A stretch of 64,000 nt of DNA from Cellvibrionaceae bacterium (GCA_024707385.1 JANPZW010000013.1:691465-755464), one strand, 5' to 3'. Numbered from the stretch's first letter, positions 21,549 through 32,361 are shown. A program made the numbers and translations. Notes: generated by a model not told the origin, from the letters alone.

Positions 21549-21704
21549 ATGAGAGAGAAAATTCGTCTGAATTCCAGCGCTGGAACCGGTCACTTCTACA
21601 CTACCACCAAGAACAAGCGCACCATGCCTGAAAAAATGGAGATCAAGAAGTTCGATCCCGTTGTGCGCAAGCACGTGATGTACAAAGAAGGCAAAATCAA
21701 ATAA
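21549..21704 (+). CDS. rpmG: 50S ribosomal protein L33
   Basis: 51 residues: [20 protein letters not shown], then [20 protein letters not shown] and [10 protein letters not shown]. No cysteines, so it is the zinc-free (C-minus) form of L33. It has GGGAG before the ATG and is followed by an intrinsic terminator (21723-21746). Confidence 0.97.
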   Translation: MREKIRLNSSAGTGHFYTTTKNKRTMPEKMEIKKFDPVVRKHVMYKEGKIK

Positions 21705-21722
21705 TTCCTTTTTAGGAATAGG

Positions 21723-21746
21723 AAACCCGGCAATGCCGGGTTTTTT
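21723..21746 (+). terminator. Intrinsic terminator of rpmB-rpmG
   Basis: AAACCCGGC, loop AAT, GCCGGGTTT and a T6 tail, 18 bases after the rpmG stop. Confidence 0.9.
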
Positions 21747-21846
21747 ATGTCTGTCGCAATGTTAGGCCGACCATCGGCCGTATTGGGCAAGCCCGTCGTT
21801 TCATGGCAGCATGCCAGGCCAACATTTATAGGTCTGGAGCTCTACC

Positions 21847-22659
21847 TTGCCTGAATTACCCGAAGTCGAGACCACCAAACGCGGGATCGCGCCACATATC
21901 ACTGGCAAAGTTCTCAAGCGCGTCGTCGTGCGCAACGCCAAACTGCGCTGGCCAATCCCGGAGACGCTGATACCCGCGCTGGAAAACCAGACTCTTCTGG
22001 ACGTCAGTCGGCGCGGCAAATACCTCCTCCTCCGCTTTGCATCGGGCACCGCCATCTGGCATCTGGGCATGTCCGGCAGCCTGCGCCTTGTCGAACCTGA
22101 GGCGCCAATCGGCAAGCATGACCATGTCGATTGGCAGTTTGCCAATATCACCCTGCGCTTCAATGATCCGCGCCGCTTCGGCGCCCTGCTCTGGACAGAT
22201 ACAAATCCCGAGATGCACTTCCTCCTCACACATCTCGGCCCCGAACCGTTAAGTGATGCGTTTGATGCGGATTATCTGTATCGGCAGACGCGCAAAAGCA
22301 AGCAAGGCATCAAAACTTGGCTGATGAACGCGCAGAACGTTGTAGGCGTGGGCAATATTTATGCGAACGAGTCTCTGTTTGCCAGTGGCGTCCATCCTCT
22401 GAAACCCGCCAACCGCCTGTCCCAATCAAAGTGCGAACGTTTGGTGTCGGAGATAAAGAAAGTCCTGAACCACTCGATCACGCGCGGCGGAACCACCCTG
22501 CGTGACTTTGTAGGAGGTGACGGTAAACCGGGTTATTTTGCCCAGGAACTGAGCGTATATGGCCGCGGAGGAGAACCCTGTAAACGCTGCGGAAAAGCGC
22601 TAACGGAAAAGCGCGTGGGTCAGAGAACAACTGTGTATTGCATCCGCTGCCAAGCCTAA
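21847..22659 (+). CDS. mutM: Formamidopyrimidine-DNA glycosylase
   Basis: 270 residues. The TTG start at 21847 gives the obligatory PELPEVETTKRG, where Pro2 is the catalytic nucleophile after Met removal and Glu3 assists. A helix-two-turn-helix region (QNVVGVGNIYANESLF) and a C-terminal zinc finger with CKRCGKALTEKRVGQR and CIRC follow. The enzyme removes 8-oxoguanine and formamidopyrimidines. Intact and full length. Convergent with the polA direction. Confidence 0.96.
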   Translation: MPELPEVETTKRGIAPHITGKVLKRVVVRNAKLRWPIPETLIPALENQTLLDVSRRGKYLLLRFASGTAIWHLGMSGSLRLVEPEAPIGKHDHVDWQFANITLRFNDPRRFGALLWTDTNPEMHFLLTHLGPEPLSDAFDADYLYRQTRKSKQGIKTWLMNAQNVVGVGNIYANESLFASGVHPLKPANRLSQSKCERLVSEIKKVLNHSITRGGTTLRDFVGGDGKPGYFAQELSVYGRGGEPCKRCGKALTEKRVGQRTTVYCIRCQA

Positions 22660-22695
22660 AAAAATCCCCAGTGGCCTTGGGGTGAACCACTGGGG
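22658..22695 (-). terminator. Strong minus-strand terminator beyond polA
   Basis: CCCCAGTGG (22666-22674) pairs perfectly with CCACTGGGG (22687-22695). On the minus strand the hairpin is followed by A and T7, so it ends a leftward transcript from the polA side, not mutM. It is the second such signal in the gap. Confidence 0.8.
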
Positions 22696-22808
22696 TAACT
22701 ATGTGTACGAAACTCATCTGGAGTCGTCGCACACCGTAGGCACAAGCTTGGAGTAGTGGCGCAAGGCGAAGTTCAATCCCGTTCTTGAATCTCAAAAATC
22801 TGCGACAA
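22658..22808 (-). ncRNA. Candidate small RNA 2 downstream of polA
   Basis: A noncoding ~150-base stretch between two minus-strand intrinsic terminators, ending in the 22658-22695 hairpin. A leftward RNA that starts after the first terminator would have a 3' end shaped like Hfq-bound small RNAs. No promoter was recognised and the 5' end is a guess. Confidence 0.3.
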
Positions 22809-22812
22809 CGCG

Positions 22813-22838
22813 AAAAAAAAGCCCGGTCTGAACCGGGC
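22813..22838 (-). terminator. Minus-strand intrinsic terminator after polA
   Basis: On the minus strand GCCCGGT, loop TCAG and ACCGGGC are followed by T8. It lies ~135 bases past the polA stop. Confidence 0.85.
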
Positions 22839-22925
22839 CTCAACGTTGTACCTTGGGATTACATCCATAAACAATTCACTAGGAGCGTTACCTGGTTTCT
22901 CGCTACAGTCGCCAGGTACAAACTA
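22813..22925 (-). ncRNA. Candidate small RNA 1 downstream of polA (Spot42/ErsA position)
   Basis: The minus strand downstream of polA holds a 7-bp hairpin (CCAGGTA complement at 22889-22918), an unpaired AT-rich linker and a GC-rich terminator with T8. In enteric bacteria Spot 42, and in Pseudomonas ErsA, are encoded at this place beyond polA. I see no sequence identity to either that I can vouch for. The 5' end and promoter are not resolved. Confidence 0.45.
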
Positions 22926-22972
22926 TGACCGGGCGCGCAGAGGGAAGTTCAGGCATGTTTAATTTTCATCTG

Positions 22973-25709
22973 TCAGTGCGCTTCATCCCAATTCGCACCC
23001 ACTCCAACCTCAACCAACGGCGGCACACTTAGAGACATCGCCGACGACATAAGTTGGATAATATGAGCGCGAAATTGCTCAACACTTTCTGTCTTTACCT
23101 CAAACACCAGTTCATCGTGCACCTGCATAATCATTTTTGCGTCACAACCGCCCGACTGCAGCCACTGATCCACTGAAATCATCGCCTTTTTGATAATGTC
23201 CGCCGCTGTTCCCTGCATTGGCGCATTGATCGCCGTGCGCTCGGCCGCCTGACGCCGCATCGGATTGCGATCATTGATTTCGGGCAGATACAGACGCCTT
23301 CCCCCCAGCGTACTGACATAGCCCTGCTCTGCTGCGAGCTTGCGCGTATTGTCCATATAACGCCTAACTCCGGGATAGCGTTCAAAATACAGATCGATAT
23401 ATTTCTGCGCTTCGCTGCGACCTATGCGCAACTGCCGCGCCAGACCAAACGCGGACATACCGTAGATAAGCCCAAAATTGATCGCTTTGGCGCTGCGTCG
23501 CTGGTCGCTGGAAACCTCATCCAAAGGAACACCGAAAACCTCCGCCGCAGTCGCTTTGTGCACATCCAGGTTATTGCTGAAAGCATATAGAAGCCCCTCA
23601 TCGCCAGATAAATGCGCCATGATGCGCAATTCAATTTGCGAATAATCCGCAGCGACTATGCGGTAACCTTCCGGCGCGACAAATGCCTGACGTATTCGTC
23701 GCCCCTCCTCAGTGCGTATCGGAATATTCTGTAAATTCGGATCTGCCGATGACAAACGTCCCGTCGCCGCCACCGCCTGATGGTAAGACGTATGAACGCG
23801 TCCGGTCGAGGAATTGATCATTTGCGGCAACTTGTCTGTGTAGGTCGACTTGAGCTTTGCCAGGCCGCGATATTCCAGCAAAACCTTAGGCAGCTCATAA
23901 TCGTGAGCGAGCTCCTGCAGAACTTCTTCCGCAGTCGACGGAACTCCGGTCGCCGTTTTTTTACCGACCGGTATACCTTGTTCAGTGAACAATATGTGCG
24001 CGAGTTGTTTCGGTGAGGATAAATTAAATTCATGGCCCGCCAGCGCAAACGCAGAATTTTGCAGCTCGAGAATCTGTCGCGCGAGTTCATCACTCTGTTT
24101 CGCCAAGGCTCGCGCATTAACCAGGGCGCCGGTGTGTTCGACGCGACCGAGTACACTCAAAAGCGGCAATTCGATTTCCGCAAAAACTTTTACCAGATCG
24201 GACTCGCGCTGCAGTTTCGACCAGAGCAGCTGATGCAGTCGCAAAGTAATATCCGCGTCTTCAGCCGCATACGGTGCCGCTTTTTCCAGCTCAATTTGAT
24301 TGAACGTAAGCTGGCGCGCACCCTTGCCAGCAATATCTTCAAAACGAATGGTTTTATGTTGCAGATGAGTTTCCGCTAGGCTGTCCATATCATGGCGCCC
24401 GATGGAATTGAGCACGTAGGATTCGAGCATGGTGTCGAAGGTAATTCCGCGCAACTCGATGCCGTGATTACGCAGAACATGTGCATCATATTTCAGATTC
24501 TGCCCCACCTTTTTGCAATGCGCATCCTCCAGAATGGGCTTGAGCTTGCCCAGTACTAGCTGCTCGGACAGCTGCGCGGGAGCACCCAGATAGTCATGCC
24601 CGAAAGGCACATAAGCCGCCCTACCGGGCTCGATGGAAAAAGACACCCCCCACAATGCGCGCCTGCATGTAATCAAGCGATGTGGTTTCCATATCGAAAG
24701 CAAATAAATCGGCCGCAGCCAATTGCTTCAACCAAGATTCAAGTTGAGGCTCCGTCAAAACCGTCTCGTATTCGAGGGACATGGGCTGCAGGGAAATTTC
24801 AGGTTCTATTACCGGAACAGGAGTAGGCTCACCTCCCGTCTCCAGCTCGGTCACCCAGCTTTTGAATTCCAATTCTTGGAACAACGCAAGGAGCGCGCTC
24901 TTATCCTGTTCACCTGGAACCAGATCCGCCAGATTCAACTCCAGCCCCACATCTGTCTTGATGGTAGCCAGCTGGTATGAAAGGAACGCCTGCTCTTTAT
25001 AAGCCTCGAGCTTTGCGGCGAGGGATTTAGCGCCGCGAATATTCAGCTCAGCTACACGATCAAGATTGGCGAAAAGAGCTTCCAAGCCGCCCAGGCCGAG
25101 CAAAAGCGCCACTGCGGTTTTTTCTCCCACCCCAGGAACGCCTGGAATATTGTCCACCTTGTCCCCGGTCAGGGCGAGATAATCGATTACGAGCTCCGGC
25201 GGGATACCGAACTTCTGCCGCACGCCCTCGCGATCCATGACGCTGTCTGTCATGGTGTTCACCAGCGTGACATGTTCGCAGACCAGCTGCGCCATATCCT
25301 TGTCTCCGGTGGAAACCACCACATCCCGCTTTTGCGTTTTTGCCTGCTGGGCTAGCGTGCCTATGACATCGTCCGCCTCGACACCATCCATGATCAATAG
25401 CGGAATACCCATGGCGCGGATGATCTGGCAAATCGGCTCCACCTGGGGTCGCAGCTCATCCGGCATGGGCGGTCGATTGGCTTTGTAGTCCGCGTATATC
25501 TCGTCACGAAAGGTCTTCCCTTTAGCATCAAAGACCACCGCCAGCGGGCTTTCCGGATAGTCCTTAGCCAAGCGCCGTACCATGTTGATTACGCCTTTTA
25601 CCGCACCTGTCGGCATGCCTTTGGAGTTGTTGAGCGGTGGCAGTGCATGAAAAGCCCGATAGAGGTAAGACGATCCGTCGACAAGAACGAGGGGTGGAAC
25701 CTGAGCCAT
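22973..25709 (-). CDS. polA: DNA polymerase I, reading frame broken
   Basis: About 911 residues. The N-terminal 5'-3' exonuclease shows [29 protein letters not shown] and [18 protein letters not shown]. The proofreading domain keeps the DxE pair in [12 protein letters not shown]. The polymerase domain has motif A ([17 protein letters not shown]), motif B ([19 protein letters not shown]) and motif C ([11 protein letters not shown]). The frame is lost inside the proofreading domain at a C6 run on the plus strand (24646-24651). One base less joins ARIVG to [15 protein letters not shown]. Since polA is very important for repair and Okazaki processing, a consensus error is the likeliest cause. ATG 25709 has AGG upstream. 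Confidence 0.94.
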
Positions 25710-26082
25710 GAAAATACCTGTGTAAGGGAAGATTTTTACCTGAGGCCGGCAGCATACCCGATCTGTTACCGATTGTTTCCAGAACCCGATAACCCCGCCC
25801 CCTTCAATAATACAAAGGAATTAAAACAATGAAAAAATGTTGAATTGGATATAAAAATGTAGCATTCCCCGCCACTCGTTACCTTTGTCTGTTTTTTCAC
25901 CAAAAATTTAATTGTTAAAAATCAGTTAGATATCGAATTATCTTAAAAACACCCCAAAATCCCACTTGCAATGTGTCACGCATCTGTTACCATTTGTAAC
26001 GCTAGGTAACACAATGCCTGCACGACATGCCGACCACCCCTACTCGGCATTCGGTATCCAACCACCCTTGAGAGGACCACAT
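25710..26082. other. AT-rich gap between polA and the small exported protein
   Basis: About 370 bases between divergent genes, very AT-rich at 25810-25970. It should hold the promoters of polA (left) and of the small exported protein (right). No conserved gene or RNA was seen. Confidence 0.4.
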
Positions 26083-26373
26083 ATGAACAAGCTTGGTTTT
26101 CTGCTGATAGCCGCTTTAGCGTCCAAAGGCGCTCTGGCCAGCGAGGTTGGTGCCCCATTTCCTCAATTAGCAAACACTACCGCCGTACTGGCTGTTGCAA
26201 TTGCGGAGACTGGCGCCAGCTCCAGTCTGGCTGTTGAGCCTGAAAAAGAAGTTAAAGAGGCAAACCAGCATGCTCCATTGCACACCTATACCGAAAGCGC
26301 CCTTGAAGAAATGGCGGTAGGACTGGAACAACGGATCCTGCAGGACTTGAGCGCTCGCTACGCCAGCCGCTAA
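26083..26373 (+). CDS. Small exported protein, unidentified
   Basis: 96 residues starting MNKLGFLLIAALASKGALAS, a signal peptide probably cleaved after ALA. ATG 26083 has AGAGGA at good spacing; the longer frame to 25966 is not convincing. The mature part has no cysteine and ends in a helical, charged stretch (YTESALEEMAVGLEQRIL). I do not recognise a family. It stands alone, with a terminator at 26447-26483 before tamA. Confidence 0.65.
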   Translation: MNKLGFLLIAALASKGALASEVGAPFPQLANTTAVLAVAIAETGASSSLAVEPEKEVKEANQHAPLHTYTESALEEMAVGLEQRILQDLSARYASR

Positions 26374-26446
26374 GTCCATTTGTTATCGCACTTAGGTGCG
26401 ACACAATTTTCCCTAGAAACGCCTCATACCGAATGAGCGTTATTTT

Positions 26447-26483
26447 TAAGCCCCTCCGGTCCGCTGGTAAGGGGCTTTTTTTT
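26447..26483 (+). terminator. Intrinsic terminator after the small exported protein
   Basis: AAGCCCCT (26448-26455) pairs with AGGGGCTT (26470-26477), followed by a T-tract. It lies inside the 5' extension of the tamA frame and therefore argues that tamA starts downstream of it. Confidence 0.8.
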
Positions 26484-26523
26484 ATTGTTACACTGCATGT
26501 CCAACAGAATTATCAGAAAGGTC

Positions 26524-28319
26524 ATGCCATTACCTATTTTTTTCGCACGCATCTTTTTCTTGTCTCTCTGGTCATCCTGGCTGGCGTGCCTTTTGAAAAC
26601 AGCCATGCCGCATTGGATGACCTTCCTTTTATCGGCGAAAAATTTCCCTTCACAATCTCTGCTGGCGATAAAAATTTAGCAAAATCCCTCGAAGATGCGC
26701 TTAAGCAACAGCGCAAGGAAAGTCCATCTTTCGAAGAGGTGGAACGATTAAGACGCGCCGGACGTTTTGACCGCGACGTAATTTTGCGCTGGCTGCGTTC
26801 CGAGGGGTATTTCGCCGCGTCACTCAATACGCGTTTTGAAAATAACAAAATCTATCATCAGGTGACCGAGGGGCCGCGCTACTTGATCGAGCGACTGGCG
26901 GTTGAATTCCCACCTGATATCACAGCACCTTCCCTTAAAGATTTGCCGATTAAACAGGGCAAACCCCTGCGCGCGGAGGACGTGTTAGCAGGCCAAAATG
27001 CAGTGCGCGATTTCGCCACTGAGCGCTATTGCTTGTATGAAATAAATGTTACTTACGATGCAGAGGTCAATCACAGCACAAGGAAAGCATTTGTCACCTA
27101 CACTCTCGCCGCCAGCCCGCAAGTCACTTTCGGCGAAACAGAAGTCAGCGGCCTCACCTCGATTAAAGCCGATTATCTGCTGAACTATCTCACGTTCAAA
27201 CCCGGCGAATGTTTCAAACGTCGGCAGATCGAATTAACCCGCCTCGCACTGCTGCAAACCAATCTTCTCAGCCGGGTCGACATCTCTCTTGGCGCTCCCA
27301 CGGAAAATAAAGTACCGATCCTTTTCGAATTTGGTGAACGCAATCATCGCACCCTGAAGGCAGGCGTCAGTTATGACAGCAATATTGGTCCGGGAATAAC
27401 GCTTGGTTGGGAGCACCGCAATCTCTTTCACAGCGGCCAAAAGCTCGACACCCAGGCCAAATTGTCCGAGATAAAACGCGAGATCAAAGGTGAACTGAGC
27501 CTGCCGCATTTTCGCCGCCGGGGTCAGACCCTGCAGCTGTTTACAAATATCACCCACGAAATTCCCGATGCTTATGAGTCGACCTCAGGCGAGGTGGGCG
27601 TACTGCTGAGCCGGGAGCTCAAACAGAACTGGTCCGCCAGTGTCGGAAGTACGGTGGAATTCAGCCGAATGATTGAGAACGAACAGAAGGATGACTTCGG
27701 TTTATTGTCTTTTCCTCTGGGATTGGACTTTATCCGCACCAACGACCTGCTGGATCCGCGATACGGTTGGGCGCTGGGGGTCAGGACCCGTCCTTTTGTC
27801 GATTTGTACAACACAGGCACACGCTTTGTGAAAACCACTCTGGTGGCCAGCGCCTATCTGACCGAAAGCGATTGGTGGGCGCAACCAACACTGGCGCTGC
27901 GGGCGGCGACCGGAACCATCTCCGGTGAAGCCCTGACGGCAGTGCCGGCGGCACATCGCTACTACGTCGGCGGTGGCGGATCGGTGCGCGGTTACGGTTA
28001 TCAAAGCGTGGGGGAATTCACCGAGGGCGAACCCGACGGCGGACTATCGTTCGGTGAAACCTCCATCGAACTACGGCTGCGCCTGACCAAGAGCTGGGGA
28101 TTCGTACTCTTTACCGACGGTGGCTACGCCTATGCGGGCAAAAGCCCGGGTTTTGGCGAGGACTTCCTCTGGGGCGCCGGTATCGGGGTGAGATACTTCA
28201 CGTCTTTCGCACCGATCCGGCTCGATCTTGCCACCCCTCTTAACAGACGTCGCCAAGCGCAGGATGGGGTTGAAGATGACAGCCTGCAGCTCTACGTCAG
28301 TATTGGTCAGGCGTTTTGA
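26524..28319 (+). CDS. tamA: TamA, outer-membrane BamA-family translocation/assembly protein
   Basis: About 598 residues. A signal peptide is followed by three POTRA-like units, a linker with LLNYLTFKPGECF, and a C-terminal 16-strand barrel including the lid-lock-type motif GGGGSVRGYGYQ and LDPRYGWALGVR. TamA works with inner-membrane TamB in moving lipids or proteins to the outer membrane. The first in-frame ATG (26433) lies before a strong terminator and gives no signal peptide. ATG 26524, preceded by AGAAAGG, gives MPLPIFF. It joins the TamA frame (RTHLFLVSLVILAG, then SHA) only if a T7 run at 26537-26543 has one base more or two fewer. The start is therefore provisional. It overlaps tamB by one base. 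Confidence 0.88.
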
Positions 28320-31300
28320 TGAGATTCCTGCGCTGGGCGAAATGGACTGGTATTACCCTCCTCACTCTGCTGGCGGGGGTCGCGCTGATGACGACCGCGA
28401 TACTCGGCACCGAGAGTGGCCGCCTGTGGCTGGTCGATCGCGCGCTCGGCTTTGCCGCGCGCGCCGGCGTGCAACTGGAACTGCAAAATCTCCGGGCGCC
28501 GGAACTTGGTCAATGGCGCGGCGCAAGGCTGCAGGTGGTGCTGCATGGCCAACCGCTGGTGGAGCTGCAGGATTTCGAACTGGTCTGGCAGCCTTCCGCT
28601 CTGCTTGAGCGACGACTGATGGTGCAGCGTTTGACCGCGGCTCAGGTGGCATACCACCAGCCGGCGGGCCAGACCAAACCCGCAGAACCCGAGTCTGATG
28701 CCGCATTCAACCCGCCGCCGGTGCAGATCGTGGTGCAAACCCTCCAGATCGACAGGCTCACCCTTCACAACCTCGTCCCACAAGACAAGGGCACCCTGCC
28801 GGATTACCGCATCAGCGGTGGTCTCGACGCCTTCGGCCCGGACTCTCCGCTGCATTTGCAACTGGAAATCGCATCCTTGGACAGCGAGGAAATGCTGCTC
28901 AAGATCGACTCCCAGGCGCGCTCGCAACATGAAGTGCATTTTAAGGGAACACTGCGGGAAAGCGCCGGCGGGCTGCTCGGCACTCTTGCCCGCTGGCCGG
29001 TGGACCAACCTATCCAAGCGGAGTTTGCCGCTACGTTGGAACAGGGTGAAAACCAGCTGCGACTAGCACTGGAAGATCTACGCCTGCCCCTTTCCGGTCA
29101 CAAGTTACAGGCCCAGGGCAACATCAGCTATACCAACCGCAGCGGCACTTTGGCGGTCAACGAGTTGCTGCTGCTGATCGACGACAAGGCGCAGAAACTG
29201 CGCGGCGGCTACTCGGCGCTGGATCTGTGGGCGCAGGTGAATCTCGACGAATTTCCCCTCGACTTGCTGACGCCGTGGGTGGCGGACCTGCAGGGGGGCG
29301 ACGTGAGTGGGCAGGTCGAGCTGAACTGGCTGCACCAGGAAGAAGGACGCTGGCCGAATGTCAGCGCGGATGCCAAAACAAAGGTCACCTATCGGCATCA
29401 AACCCTGGATGCCAGCATCAACGGACGCCTCGAAAACAAGCTGCTTACCTTGCAGCCGAGCTCACTTCAGCTGGAGGAGGCCCTGCTGCGCGTCGCGGGC
29501 CTGCTCGATATCGAAGGCAACACCAGCAATCTGCAGGGCACCCTCACCAACTTCGACAGCCGCCTGCTGGCAAAATGGTCTGTCCCGGTTCCCGAAGAGC
29601 TGCAGGCGCAGGCGCCGCAAACGCGCTTTACCCTTACCGGCTCGCTGCTGGATCCGCTGGTCAATCTGGATACCCATGTGGCTGGCCACTATCAAGAGCG
29701 GAATTTTTCTCTCGCCTTTAAAGGCGAGGCGTCGCGGTATAGGGCTAGATTCGCCGCCGCGCAGCTGATCAGCGACAACAGCGAGGTGCAGGCCAAAGGT
29801 GTGCTCGATTGGACGGGCAATACAACTAAGCTACAGGTGACTGTCGCGCATCTGACCCAGGAGCTGCTCAAGCTGCTGCCGCCCGAAATGATCGAGGCGG
29901 TGCCAGAGGAGTTGAGCTTCGATGCCAGCGGCGCTCTGCAGGTCTCCGGTCCACTGCGCAAACCGTCTATTCAAGTGCAAGGGGCAGTGGCCGGCACCTA
30001 CCACACTCCCGCCGAAGAACTCCCCTACAAGTTGACGCTGGATGGCGGTGTAAAAGTTGGCAATCTGCAGGAACTCAAACTCGACGTGCAGCGGATGGAG
30101 CTGGAAATATTCGATAAACCCACGCTGGTGCTGCAGGGAAATTACAACGCACAGAGCGCGGATCTGCAGTTGCGTCTGGAAGCTTTGCCGACCCGGATGC
30201 TCGCAGCACTCGGATGGCAAAAGCTGGACGGCGAGGCGGAAGCGGATATACATGTGCAGGGTTCGTTGCAGCAACCGATCATCAATGGGTTCTTTGAATA
30301 TCGCGACCAACTGCCGGGGCGCGGCGGGCGGGTGCCGGTCGCGATCCACAGCCAGATGAGCACCGAAGGCGGCAATTTCAATCTGCTGACTACCATCACG
30401 CACAACACTGATCCCGCTGGCAGTCTCACCTTGAGTCTACCCCTAGGCCAATACCTGCACCCGCCGCCGGGGCAACAGAGCACACCTCTGTTTCTCGATG
30501 CCAAGGGCGATTGGGATCTGCGCTTTCTCCGGCTGTTTGTGGATCTCGACGATCATCGGATTGACGGCAAACTGGCCGCGGATTTCACGGTGCGAGGAAC
30601 GGCGCAGGAACCGATCTTTGTCGGCGAATTGCGCCTCACAGAGGGCACCTACAACAACTCCATCACCGGCACCCAACTGGACGATATCACCGTCACTCTG
30701 CAAGGCAGCGGTCAGAGCGTCCTGGTGAAAGACGCCCGCGCGCGCAGCGGTGACGACGGCTCCATCACCCTCAGCGGTGAAATCCATTGGCAGGAGCAGC
30801 GGCGGCAACAGAATGACGCCATTTCACTGGCGTTGGAGGCTCGTCGGGTGATGCTGCTGAGCCGCCGGGATCTGCAGGGCGAGGTCCAGGGAAAATTCAA
30901 CGTCAACGGCAGCTTCGAAGAACTGTGGGTCAAAGGCGAGATGGAAATTTCACCACTCAACGCCAGTGTGGAATCCGCCATTTCCAGCTCCATCCCGGAG
31001 ATCAAGGTCCGGGAAGTCAGCGACGAAGAAAGCGAGGCCAAGTCTTCGGTCCTGCCTATAGTGCACCTGGACATAACACTGTTCACCGAGCGCCAAGCCT
31101 ACCTGCGCGGGCGCGGCCTCGACACCGAATTGAGTGGGCGCATTCTCGTGCAGGGCACCGCCACCAAACCAACGTTCAACGGCCTTTTCACTACCCGCAG
31201 GGGCCATATCGACCTGTTTGGCAAACGCTTTGTGTTGGAAAACGGCGAAGTGCGCTTCAACAACGACGGCGCGATATTGCGGATTCCGGCGGTCTATAAG

Positions 31301-31774
31301 GCAAACAGTGGCGAAATTGAAGAAATCCGCGCGGAGCTCTACGGCACCGCCGACAAACCCCAGTTAAAACTTTCCTCCGTGCCGGCGCGGCCTGACGACG
31401 AAATCCTCGCGCGTTTGATCTTCGATAAATCAATTCAAGAAATCACCGCCTTCGAGGCCATTCGTCTGGCCGGTGCGGTGCGCACATTGACCAGCGGCGG
31501 CGGCTTCGATCCGGTCGACAGCGCCCGCCAGATGCTCGGTGTGGACGCTCTTACCATCGACAACAGCACCACCGAAAGCGGCTCCGGCGTCAGCATAGGA
31601 GTGGGAAAATACATCAGCGAAAAAGTTTATCTGGAACTGAAGCGCACCCCCAATCCAACGCAACCCTGGCAGGGTTCTGTGCAAGTCGAACTCACGCCGA
31701 AATTAACGTTGCAAAGCGGCACCAGCGCAGAGGGAGGTGGCGGTGCGGAATTGTTGTGGAAACGGGATTATTAG
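28319..31774 (+). CDS. tamB: TamB, translocation and assembly module, inner-membrane subunit
   Basis: About 1151 residues. One N-terminal transmembrane helix (WTGITLLTLLAGVALMTTAI) is followed by a very long beta-rich periplasmic region typical of AsmA-like/TamB proteins, which form a lipid-conducting groove between membranes. The C-terminal DUF490 region shows GHIDLFGKRFVLENGEVRFN, ARPDDEILARLIFDKSIQEI and a final strand (LLWKRDY) that docks to the TamA barrel. Slightly shorter than the ~1260-residue enteric protein. The start ATG overlaps the tamA stop as TGATG, indicating translational coupling. Confidence 0.94.
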   Translation: MRFLRWAKWTGITLLTLLAGVALMTTAILGTESGRLWLVDRALGFAARAGVQLELQNLRAPELGQWRGARLQVVLHGQPLVELQDFELVWQPSALLERRLMVQRLTAAQVAYHQPAGQTKPAEPESDAAFNPPPVQIVVQTLQIDRLTLHNLVPQDKGTLPDYRISGGLDAFGPDSPLHLQLEIASLDSEEMLLKIDSQARSQHEVHFKGTLRESAGGLLGTLARWPVDQPIQAEFAATLEQGENQLRLALEDLRLPLSGHKLQAQGNISYTNRSGTLAVNELLLLIDDKAQKLRGGYSALDLWAQVNLDEFPLDLLTPWVADLQGGDVSGQVELNWLHQEEGRWPNVSADAKTKVTYRHQTLDASINGRLENKLLTLQPSSLQLEEALLRVAGLLDIEGNTSNLQGTLTNFDSRLLAKWSVPVPEELQAQAPQTRFTLTGSLLDPLVNLDTHVAGHYQERNFSLAFKGEASRYRARFAAAQLISDNSEVQAKGVLDWTGNTTKLQVTVAHLTQELLKLLPPEMIEAVPEELSFDASGALQVSGPLRKPSIQVQGAVAGTYHTPAEELPYKLTLDGGVKVGNLQELKLDVQRMELEIFDKPTLVLQGNYNAQSADLQLRLEALPTRMLAALGWQKLDGEAEADIHVQGSLQQPIINGFFEYRDQLPGRGGRVPVAIHSQMSTEGGNFNLLTTITHNTDPAGSLTLSLPLGQYLHPPPGQQSTPLFLDAKGDWDLRFLRLFVDLDDHRIDGKLAADFTVRGTAQEPIFVGELRLTEGTYNNSITGTQLDDITVTLQGSGQSVLVKDARARSGDDGSITLSGEIHWQEQRRQQNDAISLALEARRVMLLSRRDLQGEVQGKFNVNGSFEELWVKGEMEISPLNASVESAISSSIPEIKVREVSDEESEAKSSVLPIVHLDITLFTERQAYLRGRGLDTELSGRILVQGTATKPTFNGLFTTRRGHIDLFGKRFVLENGEVRFNNDGAILRIPAVYKANSGEIEEIRAELYGTADKPQLKLSSVPARPDDEILARLIFDKSIQEITAFEAIRLAGAVRTLTSGGGFDPVDSARQMLGVDALTIDNSTTESGSGVSIGVGKYISEKVYLELKRTPNPTQPWQGSVQVELTPKLTLQSGTSAEGGGGAELLWKRDY

Positions 31775-31836
31775 CAGGATAAGAGAGGCAGCGATGCTGC
31801 CTCTGTTAAAGCCCCTATGCGAGGCTCAGGGGAGAA

Positions 31837-32361
31837 TTAGAAGCTGAAAGCAACGCCGACGGCGAAGCCGGTTAATTCAGCTTCATCTTTATCCAGATAG
31901 CTCAGGTATTCAGCATTGATTTTCAGCGTGTCAGTCACTTTGAAATCAGCACCGACGCCAAATGAAAAATCTGACTCAGAGTTAGAAACACTGACTCCGT
32001 ATGCAGAGCCGGTAAATTTCCCTTTGGTGTAGCCTATAATGGCGTACGGATAGAAAACTTCCCCAGCCGGGATCCCACCTCTTAAGTAAGCACCGTATAC
32101 ATTGTCCAGCTCAGCTTTTATATCTACGCCGCCATAATTTACTGTATCGTCGCCAACACCAAATCCGAGCCGGGCTTCAGCCGAAATGTTTTCATTGAAA
32201 AAAGCGCCGAAACGACCGTAAACGGCGTTTAAGGTCGCCTCATCAGCATCCAGCACAGCAAAGTTGCCACCGGCATACAACTCGGCAGCAGAGGCAGACA
32301 TCGCAGCTGAAGCAATTGAGGCGGCAAGAATTGAACTAAGAACTGTAGTTTTTTTAAACAT
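31837..32361 (-). CDS. Outer-membrane beta-barrel protein
   Basis: 174 residues beginning MFKKTTVLSSILAASIASAA, a signal peptide cleaved near ASA-AE. The mature part alternates hydrophobic and polar residues in strands (FSFGVGADFKVTDTLKINAEYLSYL) and ends with aromatic phenylalanine (FAVGVAFSF), as expected for a small OmpA/OmpW-like barrel of about eight strands. ATG 32361 has AGGAAA at eight bases. Function unknown. Downstream of znuA on the same strand, 113 bases apart. Confidence 0.8.
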   Translation of the reverse strand: MFKKTTVLSSILAASIASAAMSASAAELYAGGNFAVLDADEATLNAVYGRFGAFFNENISAEARLGFGVGDDTVNYGGVDIKAELDNVYGAYLRGGIPAGEVFYPYAIIGYTKGKFTGSAYGVSVSNSESDFSFGVGADFKVTDTLKINAEYLSYLDKDEAELTGFAVGVAFSF

